A stretch of DNA of 64,000 bases from Nemophila menziesii (Eukaryota; Streptophyta; Magnoliopsida; Boraginales; Hydrophyllaceae): the NCBI GenBank assembly GCA_029959085.1, contig JARWIR010000043.1, positions 1,674,001-1,738,000 on the forward strand, written 5' to 3'. The translations under genes and the position numbers were made by a program. This document shows positions 41,561-54,969 of this stretch, one piece after another; the stretch's first letter is position 1, and the number at the start of each line of letters is the position of its first letter. The notes beneath the pieces were generated by a model that had not been told where the DNA came from, made no database searches, and worked only from the letters and a program-made list of their open reading frames with translations.

Positions 41561-44500
41561 TTATACGTTTTAAATTAAAGATAATTTAAAGTTTTTAATA
41601 AAAAATTTCAAAGTAACTTATTATCTAATTTTTCTAACACTATTCAATTCTTTTGAATAACTTGCACTATAACTTCTTTTTCTGACTATCGTACCTTAAC
41701 CAGTAGAAAAATTTAATCGGTCAATATAGTCATCGTTTGGAGTAAAAATATTTTTAAGTTATATACTTATTTTTAAGTGATTTATATTAACGCATTATCA
41801 ATTATTTTCAATTATTTTCAGTTTTCCCCTTGATAATTGTGTTAATTGCTTATTCATCCCTTGTATATTAGGTCATACACCTAAGCTAAAGAACAATTCA
41901 AGCTTCAAACAAAGGGAAAAACGAAATAATAAACCTTCTAAAATCAGAGGAGATTCATTTTGTTTAAAGAACGGTTTAATTAGCTTTACTTCATCTTCTG
42001 GAATGAACAATTTTCTTGGTATGTACTATTTAATAATTACATTTAAATTTTAGTTTCCGGTTTAATTAGCTTTCTATCACGCAGATGAGTTATCTTTAAA
42101 TGAGTTACTCGATGGAACTTTAAAGTATGTAAGTGAGAATAACTTAACTTAATTTTTATATATACATTATCAATATAATAAAATTAAACCTATTAGTAAA
42201 GCTAAACATATGTTGGTGGGGATTACGGTAGTTTTTTTTATATTACTGTAGAAACTAATATGTTTTTCTCGTTTTTTTCTAAAAAAATAATATTAAACAA
42301 ATCAGCCCATGATGACACGAGTTATTGTTGAATATTTTCTTGTGCAAATCCAATCCAATCGATTCTTTTCTTTTTTCTTTTCGTGGTGTCGGTTGAAATA
42401 AAAGTGACCTTGCTTTGGGGACATGATTATCCAAGAATAGATTAGAGAAAAAGGAAAACGAAAGTATATCGAATCAAATCCCATATATGTGAGAAGATTC
42501 AACATCAACTTCATGTCATTTCTAAGCATGTGACAAAAGCATTGCATTACATTGCATAGATCTTATAAAATCTAACATGCCCCAGAAAGAAGAGCCTTAG
42601 TAATCGACTCTCCTATTCCATCAGCAAACGGAAACATATGTCCAGCCCCTTGATAAAGAAGATATGGATATGTCTTTAACTGATAAGGTTAGTTACTTTT
42701 ACTAGTTATACCCCATAAACTATTCCAAAAAGCCTGAAATACCCCCGAAAATTTTTTAACTATCTGATTGCTCCATTAAACACTAAAATACTCTCTATGT
42801 CCATATAAAGTGTTTTAAATGTGATACACAGCTGTTTTTTTTACTTAATTGCACTCATATCCCAATATTATGCAAAAATTGTGTTATAGGTCCATATATT
42901 ATGTAAAAAAAGCAGTATAGGTTGCGATAATTATCTTTCTGAATTTATTACACCAAAAATCTCTATATTATACAAAATAATGTATATTTTACTATAGAAA
43001 AACAAAATATATAGTGTTAATTGCAACATTAGTCCCTGTCATTTCCGAAACAGTAGTCTTATAGTCCATGTGCTCCAAAATAATTCTTTTCCAACACTTC
43101 AACACTATCACAAAACAAGGATTTGGACTCATATATATTGATAAGTTAACAAGTATTATTGCAACAAAAAAAAAACATTCAATTTCTCTATTTGATATAG
43201 AACTGAAAGCAGATTAAATTTGGCAAGATTCAGTGCTAGAAAAAGATCTTGCACTTTCTGCAATTATACATACATACTCTCCAATAAGATTTGCTTGACT
43301 TTTTAGTGGATCCCCAAACACATTCCACTATCTATTACGAATCAGGACCAATATTGCAAGAATCAAGACCATCAACATGATTTTTTTGGGTAAATTACAT
43401 AATCAATCCTCCTGTTATATAATAATTGGATCCCCAGACACATTCCACTATCTTAAAATATTGTAGCTTTTGGTTTACCAGTCAACATAATAATCACATA
43501 ACATTCACTTGTTGTACAACGTCACACTATGCTATCCCCTAGTTTAGTTTAAGTGATGGCTGATTTTGAACGAAAATAATAAGTCATACGCTTAACATAA
43601 AGCAATAAAAATATAGTTTCATTAAAGCAACATCTTAGAAACCTTTATTCAAATATATGTGCCTCATCCAAGATTGTCATAAATTGTTACTTACGATTTA
43701 ATCCTGCAAAGAAAGGTGTAGAATAAAATTTAAATCACAACACATTGATATTTAGGTGCAACTGATTCAAAAGAAATTAATGTGTTTAAACTAAGTTATC
43801 CATATTGAAATTAATTTCACAAGATATTTAAGTATTATGCTTTAATTTATGTATGCTTTCTTGTCCGAAATAGCAATTGTAAATGTAACCATATCCATTA
43901 CTGATCATGTGTACACTATATCTTTTCTTTTAAAATTAACGAATGAAATATTGTACCTTAAATACGCTACTCGAAACTAATTGCAAAAACCTCCCTGATT
44001 TATCGAAAAAAGACGAGATTTTATACGATTTGGTTGAAATTATGGTTTTATGTTCATGGATTGAAAACCGAGAAAATGTGCTTGTCCTATTATTAACACG
44101 TGTTTTTTAAAAGTACTGGATAGTATGGTTAATATATCGAGTAAAAATAGTAAAGGTTTTGATTTATTTTTGAAGCTTTTAATGGAGTTATCTTATGAAT
44201 GTTTGGATATACAAAGCTTTAATGAACGTACTTTTTACGATCCTACTATAACAGAGCATCGTGAACAAGCAGTTACTTCGTATTTGAATTGTGTTTACCA
44301 AGTGTTTGATGAAATGCCAATGAGTGATTTTACGGAGAAATTGTTCCAGCTAAATACCTTTTCAAAGATGCAAGACATCAATTTCTCCATCCATCTTCAT
44401 TAGCTTAAACCGAACAGAATCTGATAAAATAAATGAAAAACAAAACTTAAATTATTACTGTACACTGTGTTTTAACTGATTAACAAAAAACAGAACCACA

Positions 44501-45540
44501 TAGAATTATACAAACCTGGAATTTGTTACAGATTCATCTCTTGCACATTACACTACCACCACATTCACAAGGACCTGATCTTATAAAAAGAGGAGAATTT
44601 CACTTATTATCTGTACAATGTAAATACATAGGCCTTAATCTGATTACTCATTATCAAAATTTAACTTACTTTCAATAATTAAACATACACTATGCTAAAT
44701 TGCTAATACATTTCAATTCATCCAATTGCTTGCTATAAAAATTATAACAAACCGTGATGTCCTATATTGACCAAGATAGGGGAAATTATATGATTTACAA
44801 GTTAATGTCTGCAAATCATGGAATACTTTAATCATTTCAAAGAACTTCAAAGAAACAAAGGAAGAACTATTAAAACAATGGCCACTAGCAAGGTTTCACA
44901 AAGTACAACAGATGGAAATAGATAAAACACATCAAGTGTGGAGCAGGCAAGAAATCACAGGCATGCTTTTAGTTAATCACAGGCAAGAAATCGGGTCCTT
45001 ACAAGTATTTAATCCATTTACAAAGTTTTGCATTACAGTCCCTAAGCCACAACAAATGTGGAGCAGCACTTCTATTTGACCCTTCCATTAATCAATTCAA
45101 AGTGGTCCTTATCAATTCTAAGTTTTAACATTTTAATGGAGCAATCAGATAGTTAAAACTGGAGATCAAATTCAAAGACCGTAACAATGTGAATATTCCT
45201 GAATTATAGTTTATTTGCTAATATTTGATTTTAAGAATCAGATTTAATCAAATTAATAACTCAAAAACTGTACCTTTTGGATGTGAAATTGGGAACAAAA
45301 TACACTATATAACAAGATCACAACTGCTCAAAAGAAGCCCCTAGATGATATCACTCACACTCACAGAAAAAGTATTGAAGAAAGCCACTATTTATCAAAC
45401 GAAGAACACGAAAGATTTTTTCTGGGATTACTCGGAACTTTTAAACATCTCTCGGTACCATATGAATAATATTGCTTGTAACTTCTCTTAATTGGATCGG
45501 AAAATTGGATCAGATAGTTTCCGTTTCTTCTATTCGATAC
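41561..45540. other. CACTA interior without recognised genes
   Basis: AT-rich sequence. The longest ORF (44125-44403, plus, 92 codons) is unremarkable and matches no family I know. A line of about 25 bases (GGATCCCCA-ACACATTCCAC type) occurs twice, at about 43310 and 43429. No transposase motif was found. Confidence 0.5.
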
Positions 45541-45775
45541 TGATTGGATCAAATTAGAGTAATGGGGTTAGAATGGGTGCTTTGAGTTTAATGTTAAATT
45601 CTATTCTTGGGCTAACAATTTGTGTTTATGGAGAAGCTTTGTAGAAAATGGTGAAATTGGATCAAATTAGAGTAATGGGGTTAGAATGGGTGCTTTGAGT
45701 TTAATGTTAAATTCTATTCTTGGACTAACAATTTGTGTTTATGGAGAAGCTTTGTAGAAAATGGTGAAAGGGTTT
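45541..45775. repeat. Tandem duplication of about 110 bp inside the CACTA element
   Basis: Two nearly identical head-to-tail copies starting ATTGGATCAAATTAGAGTAA at about 45543 and 45657, each with GGGTTAGAATGGGTGCTTTG and GGAGAAGCTTTGTAGAAAAT. Confidence 0.8.
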
Positions 45776-46194
45776 AATTGGGGAGTTTCAATTGTTCTTC
45801 AGGTGTTGTTGATGGCGAGGTTTTGATGGCGGTTTAGATGGGTAAATTGTCTTTACTTTTAAAGTGGCGTTTATAAACGCAGCGTGTTTCTTATTTTTTT
45901 TTTTTTTTAATTATTTTTTTTGTTACAGTTGTCCGATGGACTTTTTTCATAAATAACTTTTTCAAAAATTTTTACATTATTTATAAAATTATTAAAGAAA
46001 ATATTTAGTAATTATAAAGCAATTAACCTATTTAATTAAATAGTTCAGTTTTTTTAACCTTATACACTAGAATTGGTGGTAGTATATAATAATACCGCCA
46101 TCAAATATATTTTAAAAACGAGGCATTAGTAGCGGTTAGATTTAATACCACAATTTAAGTGCTACCTAATATAGGATTTTTTGTAGTGCAAATA

Positions 46195-46449
46195 CTCTCT
46201 CTATCCCAAAAATAATATCAACCTTGTTAAAAATGGTGTCAAAAAATAATGTCTATTTAAAATTTCAAGACACTTTATTCCATCTTTTTCCAATATTATC
46301 TTTATTAAAATATTTAAATTTATGTTTCCATGAATATTTAAAATATCAAAACACTTTATTAGGGGTATTTTAATAATAAGGAAGATAATAATTATGTTTC
46401 TTAATTTGTGTGAAAAGCAAAGTAGATATTATTTTTAAGACAGAAGGAG
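46195..46449. mobile_element. Stowaway-type MITE next to the CACTA element
   Basis: Inverted ends CTCTCTCTATCCCAAAAATA and TATTTTTAAGACAGAAGGAG, with TA duplications at 46193-46194 and 46450-46451. It is 255 bp and similar inside to the MITE at 8871-9127 (ACACTTTATTAGGGGTATTT in both). Only 6 bp separate it from the CACTA end. Confidence 0.8.
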
Positions 46450-46451
46450 TA

Positions 46452-48065
46452 TTCAAATATTATTCATAAAGTTACGACTAAAAAAATATTCTAAAAGGAT
46501 CTATTTTTATTTTTTTGGTTAGATTTTTTATCTTTTTATTTCTATTAAGTTTTATTATGAATTGATATTTTTTCCGTTTTAGTACAAACCAATATTCATC
46601 AGTTTTTTGTACGTACCAATTTTTTCTGTTTAGTACATACAAACTTATCTCATGTTCGTTTTACGATTTATTATACAATCAATTTTTTAATTGCGTGATA
46701 GGTCCTTAATAATATTTTGTAAACTTATTTGTCCATTTCTAAGGTTAATGTCTGTACTTATTTAGATATACAGTCGAAGCTACCGTGTCAAGGTCCAAGC
46801 ATTGGTACGTACCAAACAAAGATTTTTCCGCAAAAACAATAGAAAAATCTATTCACGATAACCTTTTCACGATAAAAACCTAATTGGTATGCACAAAACA
46901 GATATGTTTTTAGTCTGGTATGTGCCAAATAAAGTTTTTTTTCCAAAAACAATTCAAAAATCTATTCACTGTAACCTTTTCTCAATAAAACCTAATTGGT
47001 ACGTACCAAACAGATCAGTTTGCTCGTTCCAAACTGATCAGTTTGGTATATTCCAAACCGGTCTAGATCTATATTTGAACAAAAACAACCAGAAATCTAT
47101 TCACAGTCATCCTTGAAACTAAAAAGAAAAAGAAAAATACTATTTTGAAGAGAAACTAAAAAAAAGACCAATCTGATCTTCACACTCGACACAAATCGAG
47201 AAATGGAACTGAATAAAAAACCATTATCTTCACACCGGCAATGGAACCGAATAATAAAAACAAAAACCATTATCTTCACAAGGGTCGTGATATCCACGAG
47301 AACAATACTAATTTGTGGTCCCTACCCAAGACTGAGAGAGACGGATTTTAGGAGTCATTAGTTGATAAATCAAATACTTATCAAGATCCGATGAAGGAAG
47401 GAGAAAAGACAACAAGAGGGCCACGAGAGGTGACGAGAGGCGGCGAGGGTTCCATGATGATGAAGACGATCCACGAAGCCGGCGGGGAGGATGGTTTGTT
47501 GGTGGGAAGGTGAAGATGGTGATGGTGGTGGTTTTTTTGTGAAAGACAACGGTTGCGCGAAGATGGTCTTATGGTGGAGAATGACCACATGGGGGCGGCG
47601 ACGCTGATTAGCCAAGGTGAAGAATGCTTCTTCGTGAAGTATCGAACCAAATCTCACAAGATCTGGTCTAGCAGCGGTCTCGAGCGGAACTGTTGGTGGT
47701 GTGGCGCTGATGGTGGAGCAGCGCCGATGGAAGGTGAGCGGCGCTGGTTTGTTGGTGGGTGAGGCGAGAGAGTGTGTGAGAGAGGAGAGAGGTCAGATGG
47801 AGCGGCGCTGATGGAAGGTGAGCGACGTTGTTGGTGGAGTGGTGCTGATGGAAGGTAATCGGTGCTGGTTTGTTGGTGGATTAGGTGGGAAAGCGTGAGA
47901 GAGGGGGGAGGTCAGGGATGAAAATAAAATGCATTTTTTTTCTTTTTCTAGTAATAGATAGGCTGGGGTATTTTTGGGGTTTTTTTTGTTTTTAGTTGGA
48001 TTTTAATAATTTAATTAGAATGAGGGCTTTGTAAATTAATTTTAAATAATTGTTAAAGAAAATAA
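46452..48065. other. Unclassified stretch in the GH9 copy 2 upstream region, absent from block 1
   Basis: The left part (46780-47110) has a roughly 113-bp unit repeated about three times (AATCTATTCACGATAACCTT type, with GTACGTACCAAAC). The middle (47380-47900) is GC-rich with repeated GATGGAAGGTGAGCGGCGCT and GCTGGTTTGTTGGTGG. Overlapping low-complexity ORFs occur on both strands and I call none. Block 1 passes from GTGACT...AAAAAG directly to TAATGTGACACTATTTTCGC, so this stretch and the CACTA element are later additions or remnants of one composite insertion. Confidence 0.5.
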
Positions 48066-48700
48066 ACAAAAAGGTAACGTCACACTATTTTTGCTTACTC
48101 ACAACCCAATAATGCCACTTTTTTAATCATTGGAATGATTAATTAGTTTTAACTTTTCTAATGAAAACGAATTGGGGGATTTTTTGGAATGATTAATTTG
48201 ATTCCAAACAAAACGTCTTTATAGTAACGTCATTAATTTTGGACTACAAAAATCATACTATTACTAATTGATTTAGATGTTACATCATGGGTTTCTTTTA
48301 TGGGTGGAGGGTAGGGTTAGGTTGCAATTTTTCTTAATATTAGGGTATTATGTTTTGTCTGAATTTTTTCTTTAGGCAAAAAATCTTAGTAATAAGACTC
48401 TAGTTCTCTTTCTCTGCTCTTTAATTAAATTTCAGCCTTCTAGTCTAAATATTATCCCTTCCTTAATCTATAATTAAAAATTTAGCGCTCCCCGAACTAG
48501 AAATATCCTAACAAAATTTTGGCCAAACCGCCCTGAACCCAAAAGGTTGTGTTAAATTTTAGCCCCCCTCAACCGTAAATTGTTGGATCTGTCCATGGAA
48601 GGGGGTGGGGAGAGGGTTTAAATTCATCTGGATGTCATTTGATTTGAGTAAGATTCAGCTTAGGACCTCTTGGTCACTCCATAAATAATGTAACTACTAA
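48066..48700. other. Distal upstream part of duplication block 2
   Basis: Noncoding, matching about 14125-15255 of block 1 without the nested MITEs. This is former upstream sequence of GH9 copy 2, now about 9.7 kb away from the gene. Confidence 0.75.
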
Positions 48701-51280
48701 ATTTGAATGAATAAGGGTCTCCAATTTTAGTAAATAGAGTATTTTTTTCTATAAATTATTCCTATGGCCAAACCTAAGGGGTGGGGGCAGGCGTCATCCC
48801 CTGAACCCAGTACGGTGTGGTAGTTTGTGGGGTTTTTTTGAAGAAAAAACATTAGTAAAAACAGGTGTTCCTCTTCCCCAGTCTAAATTTTCGCCCCACC
48901 CTCCCCGAATTAGAAATTAGCATAAACAATTGAGCAGATACCCCAAACACATTGGCTTTTCTAACTTTTCGCACTGCCTGAAGAATTTTTTTTGGATTCA
49001 TTCCTATTTGTTTATTTAGCCTATTTTACTATTTAAAAATAAATAAAATAGAAAACTGTTAGAAAAAATAGGATACTCAAGAGAGTGATAGAGAAATAGG
49101 GAAAACCCTTGCTTCCCAACACAACCTTGGCTTTTTCTAATTATAAAAAGAGAAAAGCTCATTTTCATATCCATTTCCATAAATCAAAGATAAGAAGGTT
49201 AGTTTTGTCAAACAAAATTGAGTTTAAGGTATGATATTATCACTCAAATGAGGCATTGCGCTCGCCTCTTGGGGTAATTTTGGTTATGGGTATTATCTTT
49301 TTCGCGATTACATTACCCTCTCTTAAACATTGGTTTGCTAACATTAGGCCCCTTCGCTCTTTGTATTTTCACCTGGTGATGGGAGTTGAGGCTTTTTTTG
49401 CTGAGATGTCGTGTGTTGGGTTATTGAAGGTCTTTCTCGCGTGGGGGTTTTTTGGGTGTCAAATTTGTGGAGGTGGTTAGAGCTCTTTAATATTCTAATA
49501 GATTAGAAATTGCTCAGCTTACAGAGGAAGATGGTTTCTTTCCCCACGTCTGGAGCAGGTATATCGATGAAGAGATGTGGCTCATTAATTGGATCTTTGC
49601 TAATTTCTGCTACAAGTTTTTTTTGTATATGATATCCAAAGATGGAGGCTTGATTTTGGTTTCCTTAGGGATTGGCGGAGTTATTTGCTTGTTTTTAGGG
49701 GGCTCTCTGCTTATTTCTCATCTTTGTGGAGTAAGTGGTTACTATTTTAGAAGGTTTCGGGTTGTCATTATGGTTGAGAAAAACAAAACCAAAAACCAAA
49801 CTGGCCCCAAAAACAAAACAAAAAACTCAAAATCGACAAAACCCTTCAGTTATATATAAACTTTTTTAAAGACCAAATAGATTTGGTTTGGTCTAGTTTT
49901 TCTATGCTAAACTGGACCAATAAACCAAACAGAAAAATTACAAAAACTAACTTATTCCTTGTTATTGTGAGTTATGAATGATTCCCTTTATCCTTACTTA
50001 AGGCACCCGGGAATTTTCTTTTCAAAAGGAATATGATAACGGGATATACAATGGAATAAATTTTGAAAAGTAAAATGCTAACATATGGCATGCTCCACTC
50101 CGTAAAAGGTCTTAATGTGAAATATATCTTTGCGTAAATTATTTGTCTGTATATCTAAAAAGATTATTTGTTTATTGATCTTAAAACTAAAGCATACACA
50201 TTAAATTATAAAAATATTCCTTTGCAATTAATTGTTTACAAATTAGTACAATATATTTCAGTTACAATTTTTCTTCATGAATTTAACAACATAAAATCAG
50301 ACACGTCATATATAGATCTGTTAGATAATATACGTTTCAAGTAGACACCCTTGATTCCTATCCAGTTAACGAACCAAACACGTGCCAAAACCAAAAAATA
50401 TACCAAACCAAAAATCGACAAAACCGAATCGATGAAAATCGTTCAGTTTGGTAGCAACATATTTAAAACTAAACTATTTGGGTTTGGCCAGAAAACAAGT
50501 CGAGCCTGACCGTGCTCACCCCTTATTGTCACTTCTAAGGTCTTTTAAAGCTTTTCTTTTGGATTTAGTCAAAAAACTTCTTCTTGAAGCCTCTTTGTGA
50601 GGCAAAATATTATATTTCGTGATTATGTGTGATTTTTATCTTATGTCTTTTTTGAAATATTGTGCGGGAATTTTTGAGAAGGATGCAAGCTCCTTTCCTC
50701 CTTTTAACTTCATGGTTAAGTTTCATTTTGGAGGTTGGTGGAATGATTTTTCTCTCTGGTTTTGTCTCTATCGAGCTTTGGTATGTTTCTTGTTATGATG
50801 GAGGATCTGCTCAGTTTTGATGGGACTGTTCAAGCATGTATGGAATCTTTCACCTATTTTGGGGTATGATGGTGATCTTGGTGAAGTGGAGGCTGAGTAG
50901 TCTGATGTGCCTGTGGTATTGCCTCTGGTTTATCGGTTATTTGGTGAAGATATTTCTACCGTGATTGGCCATAAGACCATTTCAATTTCTTATTTGTATT
51001 TAGGTCTTTATTTAAGGAAGGTTTGTGTCTTTTTGGGTGCAACTCATTTGGTCGGGGTCTTCTCTTTTCTCATTATTTTTTGTGGCTCCTTGAGTTCGAC
51101 CTGACTTATTTTTTGGGTTCTCGTTTGGATTATTGTTCAATTGTATTTGTCATTATTAGTTTGGAGATGGTTGTGGATATTGTCGTCAGTTGACAATTTT
51201 TAGATTTTGAGGTACTAGGTCAGCTAGATGATATATGAGAAATAATTTCACTTTTCTTTCAGTGATTGGGAAAGTGCAGC
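48701..51280. other. Unassigned sequence right of the duplication
   Basis: A diverged repeat of part of 48390-48610 appears at about 48760-48960. Plus-strand ORFs at 49256-49480, 49575-49859 and 50907-51104 are short, rich in hydrophobic residues and broken by stops. Together with translations around 50500-51200 they may be remains of an old retroelement, but I recognise no domain. Confidence 0.4.
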
Positions 51281-52765
51281 TAATGTCTCCTCATTTGTGA
51301 TAATAAAATATACTCATGAGACATCATTTTAGGCTTATTTATTAGTTTATAGGTTGATTTTAGCTTAATTTAGTGCACTTTCCTATTTTGGGTCTTGATT
51401 TAGTAACATAATATTTTTAGAGCATATTGGGTTTAATTGTTTATTTAGTGTGAAGCTTTAAAGATAATTATGGAGATTAATTAGAGTCCAAGTCAAAGAC
51501 AACAACTTATGGAAAGAGATTTGCATGGAAATTGGAGATAAGGAAACAAAGGCTAAAAAGATGGAAAAGGAAAAGCTGCCTAAATCTGGGATTCTGCATA
51601 AACGTCTAAAGATATGCGTTTTTACCTAAGAAATAGGCCGAATTTGGTAATTTCCTTCTTTAGGGTCAAGATAATTCTGTTGCGATTCTTTTGGTATCTT
51701 ATGGAGCTCAATCCGACCAATAACGAAGAAGATACGCTCAAAACGGTCCAACAGTGTTTATCTTTATTTCCTTACGAATTTGAGTTGGGCTAGGAGTCTA
51801 TTACTTAACTTATCTCTAAAGAAACGAATTAGGTCAACCTATACACTATAAATACAGCCTCTTAACACTCTTAAATGATCTTTGGTGAAACCTTAAACCA
51901 AGAGGAAGCTTACAACACAAGAAAGAAGTCTGGAAGGAGCTGTCATCAACAATGTCTTCTTCTACCTTTAGATTTGTAATTTCTTTCTTTTCTTTCATGA
52001 ACTAAATTTCTTTAGCTTGAGTTTTAGCATTAATGTATGAACCCTAGTTTTGATTGACATCTATCTAATTTGGGAATTTAATGTTTTAAATAGAATTATA
52101 GTTTTTATTCTCTGTTTATGTGTTTGGATATATATTCTGTGTTCTTGTGGACTGCAGTCATTAGAATTACCATCTAGTAATTAGGACACCATTGACAACG
52201 GTGTTTAATTGCATGTTTAGCACATAACGTCTAGTTTTAGGTCTGATCTGACAACCCAACCTAGCTAGCTAATCACTATGGTTTAGTCTTTGTGACTATT
52301 GGCCAATTACAGGAAAAGTTTGCTTAGGAAGCCTTATTGACACAGGTAAATCCTATTTTAAACTACCGATAGCGAATTGGGACCGATTAGGGAAATACTA
52401 CATAATTCACCCTTACATGTTTAGAACGGCAAAACTAGTGGGGATTGCATGCTAATAACTTAAGCTATATTCTCATATTACTTCTCTTTCATATTTATTT
52501 TCTATCTTTTAATTCTTAGTTTAAGTTAGTTAATTATTTTCTCAAAACCATCTTTATTTGTCTTTACTTTATTTGCGTTTAGTTGTTCTAGCTTTAATTA
52601 TTTACACTTGATAATTGCATAAGATTCTTCTAACCTTCGTAGTCTCTGCGGAACGAATCTCAATCTAAAACTTGCATACGATCTGTATACTTGCAGAACC
52701 GTGTAGTTCTAGGGTGTTTTTGCACTTTACTTATATCCTATTTTATCACACCCTAGGCCCCACCA
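51281..52765 (+). mobile_element. Solo LTR (copy g) with 5-bp target duplication
   Basis: It starts TAATGTCTCC and ends GGCCCCACCA, and is flanked by GCAGC on both sides (51276-51280 and 52766-52770). Its orientation is opposite to the other copies. A TATA box (CTATAAATA, 51846-51854) gives the transcription direction. It matches 61468-62977 in reverse complement. The clean 5-bp duplication and lack of an internal region show LTR-LTR recombination. Confidence 0.9.
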
Positions 52766-53592
52766 GCAGCACATTAAAAAAATTGTTTACTCCACTTGCA
52801 CGCGTTTGGTTGATTCCCAATATTTTTTGAATGGGATTTCAAGAAACCTTTTGGGTTTCCAAGAGACTGAACATGGGATAATTTTTGGCTTTATCACTAC
52901 GTGTTTCTTTCCAATGCTTCTTCCAACTCCCTATATTGAAATAGGAAAACATCGACGGTTGATACTCTACTTATCTTTATATTTACTCTTCACTTTCCTT
53001 TTCTCTATCATTGGTCCTACTTTCCCACATTTTTGTCATACCTGAGTATGGCCTCTCGCCACTTCTACATCTTGCCTCTTGCTAAAAGACTCATCAAGGA
53101 ACATGACCAGGATATTCTTGATATATGTATCAATGTTAATGGTATTTCCTTTGCTGATTATGAGTGGGTTTTGGTGGCTGAGATTGTTGATGATCGACAT
53201 TTCAGGCCTGCGTGCTCAAATGTTTCATTTGGATGAAAGGGGCCTCGAGGATTACGTGGACGTTGAGGAAATTTATCCAAATATTTTTATGCTTACCGTT
53301 GAGATTAAGTTACATGGACGTTGAGGAAATTTATCCAAATATTTTTATGCTTACCGTTGAGATTAATTCTGGTTTCCTAATGGTGTGGAAAATAGATCTG
53401 ACCTCTTCCTTGGGTACCATGTTCTTATCAAACCATGGCCAAAGAATACTCCTTTCGAAAAGTTGGATCTTTCTATTTCTTCAGTTTGGGTCAGGATTGA
53501 GGGCTTGGTTTTTATCAAATATACTATTGACATGATTAAAGAGTTCACCTTCATATTGGTAGTCTCACGGAAGTAAACTTCCCTTGTGCAAC

Positions 53593-54969
53593 TGGTGTCG
53601 CCTATGGTGTGATAAAATAAGATAATAAAAGATGGATAAACGATGCACTATACCCTAGACTAAACATGTTACCCACTGCAAGTATCACAGATCGTATTCA
53701 AGATTTAATAGTAAGTAAGATTCGTTCCTCAGAGACTTAGTGCGTTATACGAATGGGTACACAGAATAGTGTATCAATTAATAGTTAAAGACACGAAAAT
53801 AAACAAATATGATTGATGAGGAGATAAGATTAAACTAAATAAAGTAAAGACAAGTAAATAAAAGATGTAAGAATAAGAAGAGAAAGTATAGCTCAGGTTT
53901 TGCTAGTATGCACTAGTCCTTCTATTTCTTCTACTAGTTAATAAGAGTTATAATATGTCTTAGATAAGTTGCCATGATTCTAAATTCCTCCTAACCCCCT
54001 TCCGGGTGGACTTAGGTGGCGACCTAACAATTACCAATGGACTTAAATAAGGTGATCCTACGCCACTAGGTTCTTATATGCGACGATCATGCGTAATGAT
54101 CGATGGTTAAATAACAAACCCTAATGACTATCTAGTTAGGCAAACCCTTCCGGATCACTACCGCACACTAGACGCTTATGTGATGTTTCAATAATTAGAC
54201 ACCCATTCCGGGTGACAGTTTCACTACTATTATCACAACCCTAATTTGATCAGGATTAAGACAGACAATAAATCAAAGCACATAAAACAGATATATGGCT
54301 AAGGAGCTAGAATCAATTTAAAATAGTTTTCCCAAAGAAACTTAGATAGAAGAAAATAGAATTCATAGATTATACATATGCAAAATGTGATGAATAGAAC
54401 TTAAGGACTAATTGTGGGAGGCAAGGAAATGTTTACAATAGTAAAGGGTGTATTTATAGGTGTTTAGGAAGCCCTAATTCGAATTTCTTGGAGTAGAAGA
54501 CAAGCAATTGGACTCATTTTCTAAATCAAATTCGTTTCCTAAAATAGGAGAAGGGGAAAACTGTTGTTGTCTTGTTTCGGTCGTAACTTCTTCGTTATTG
54601 CTATGATTTTCGCCCACTTTATATCAAAACGGCCACGTTAAAAATATATACACTTTTCCTTAAGACCATTCCTCCAAATTCCCTTCCGATCTTGAGTTCT
54701 CTTCACTTTAGTAGACATGGCTGCTGAAATTCAGAATTACTTGGCAACTATTCCTTTCCTATTTTATCTTTACTTCCTTTTATCTCTAATTTCCCTCCTT
54801 ATCTTATTTCCTTTATCTCTTGGAATTGATTTGGAATCTAATTAATTACCATATATCTTTAAAGCTTCACATTAATACACAAATTAAACCAAATATGCTC
54901 TAAAAATAATAATTCATCAAATCAAGACAAGAAATAGGAAAATATAAAAAATATGATAGGGTGACATCA
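53593..54969 (-). mobile_element. Solo LTR (copy c) inside LINE ORF1
   Basis: It starts TGGTGTCGCC and ends GGTGACATCA, with a perfect 5-bp target duplication GCAAC at 53588-53592 and 54970-54974. It is 1,377 bp. The minus-strand TATA motif CTATAAATACACCC lies at about 54449-54462. It belongs to the GTCGCC-type subfamily together with 51281-52765 and 61468-62977. Confidence 0.92.

Noticed and set aside
44125..44403. 92-codon ORF in the CACTA element as a possible transposase piece
   Set aside because: It has none of the conserved residues I know from CACTA TnpD or TnpA proteins and no extension in neighbouring frames.
47370..47762. ORFs of 69-95 codons on both strands
   Set aside because: They overlap each other in a GC-rich repeat region, are rich in Pro/Ser/His or Gly/Trp by composition, and match no family I know.
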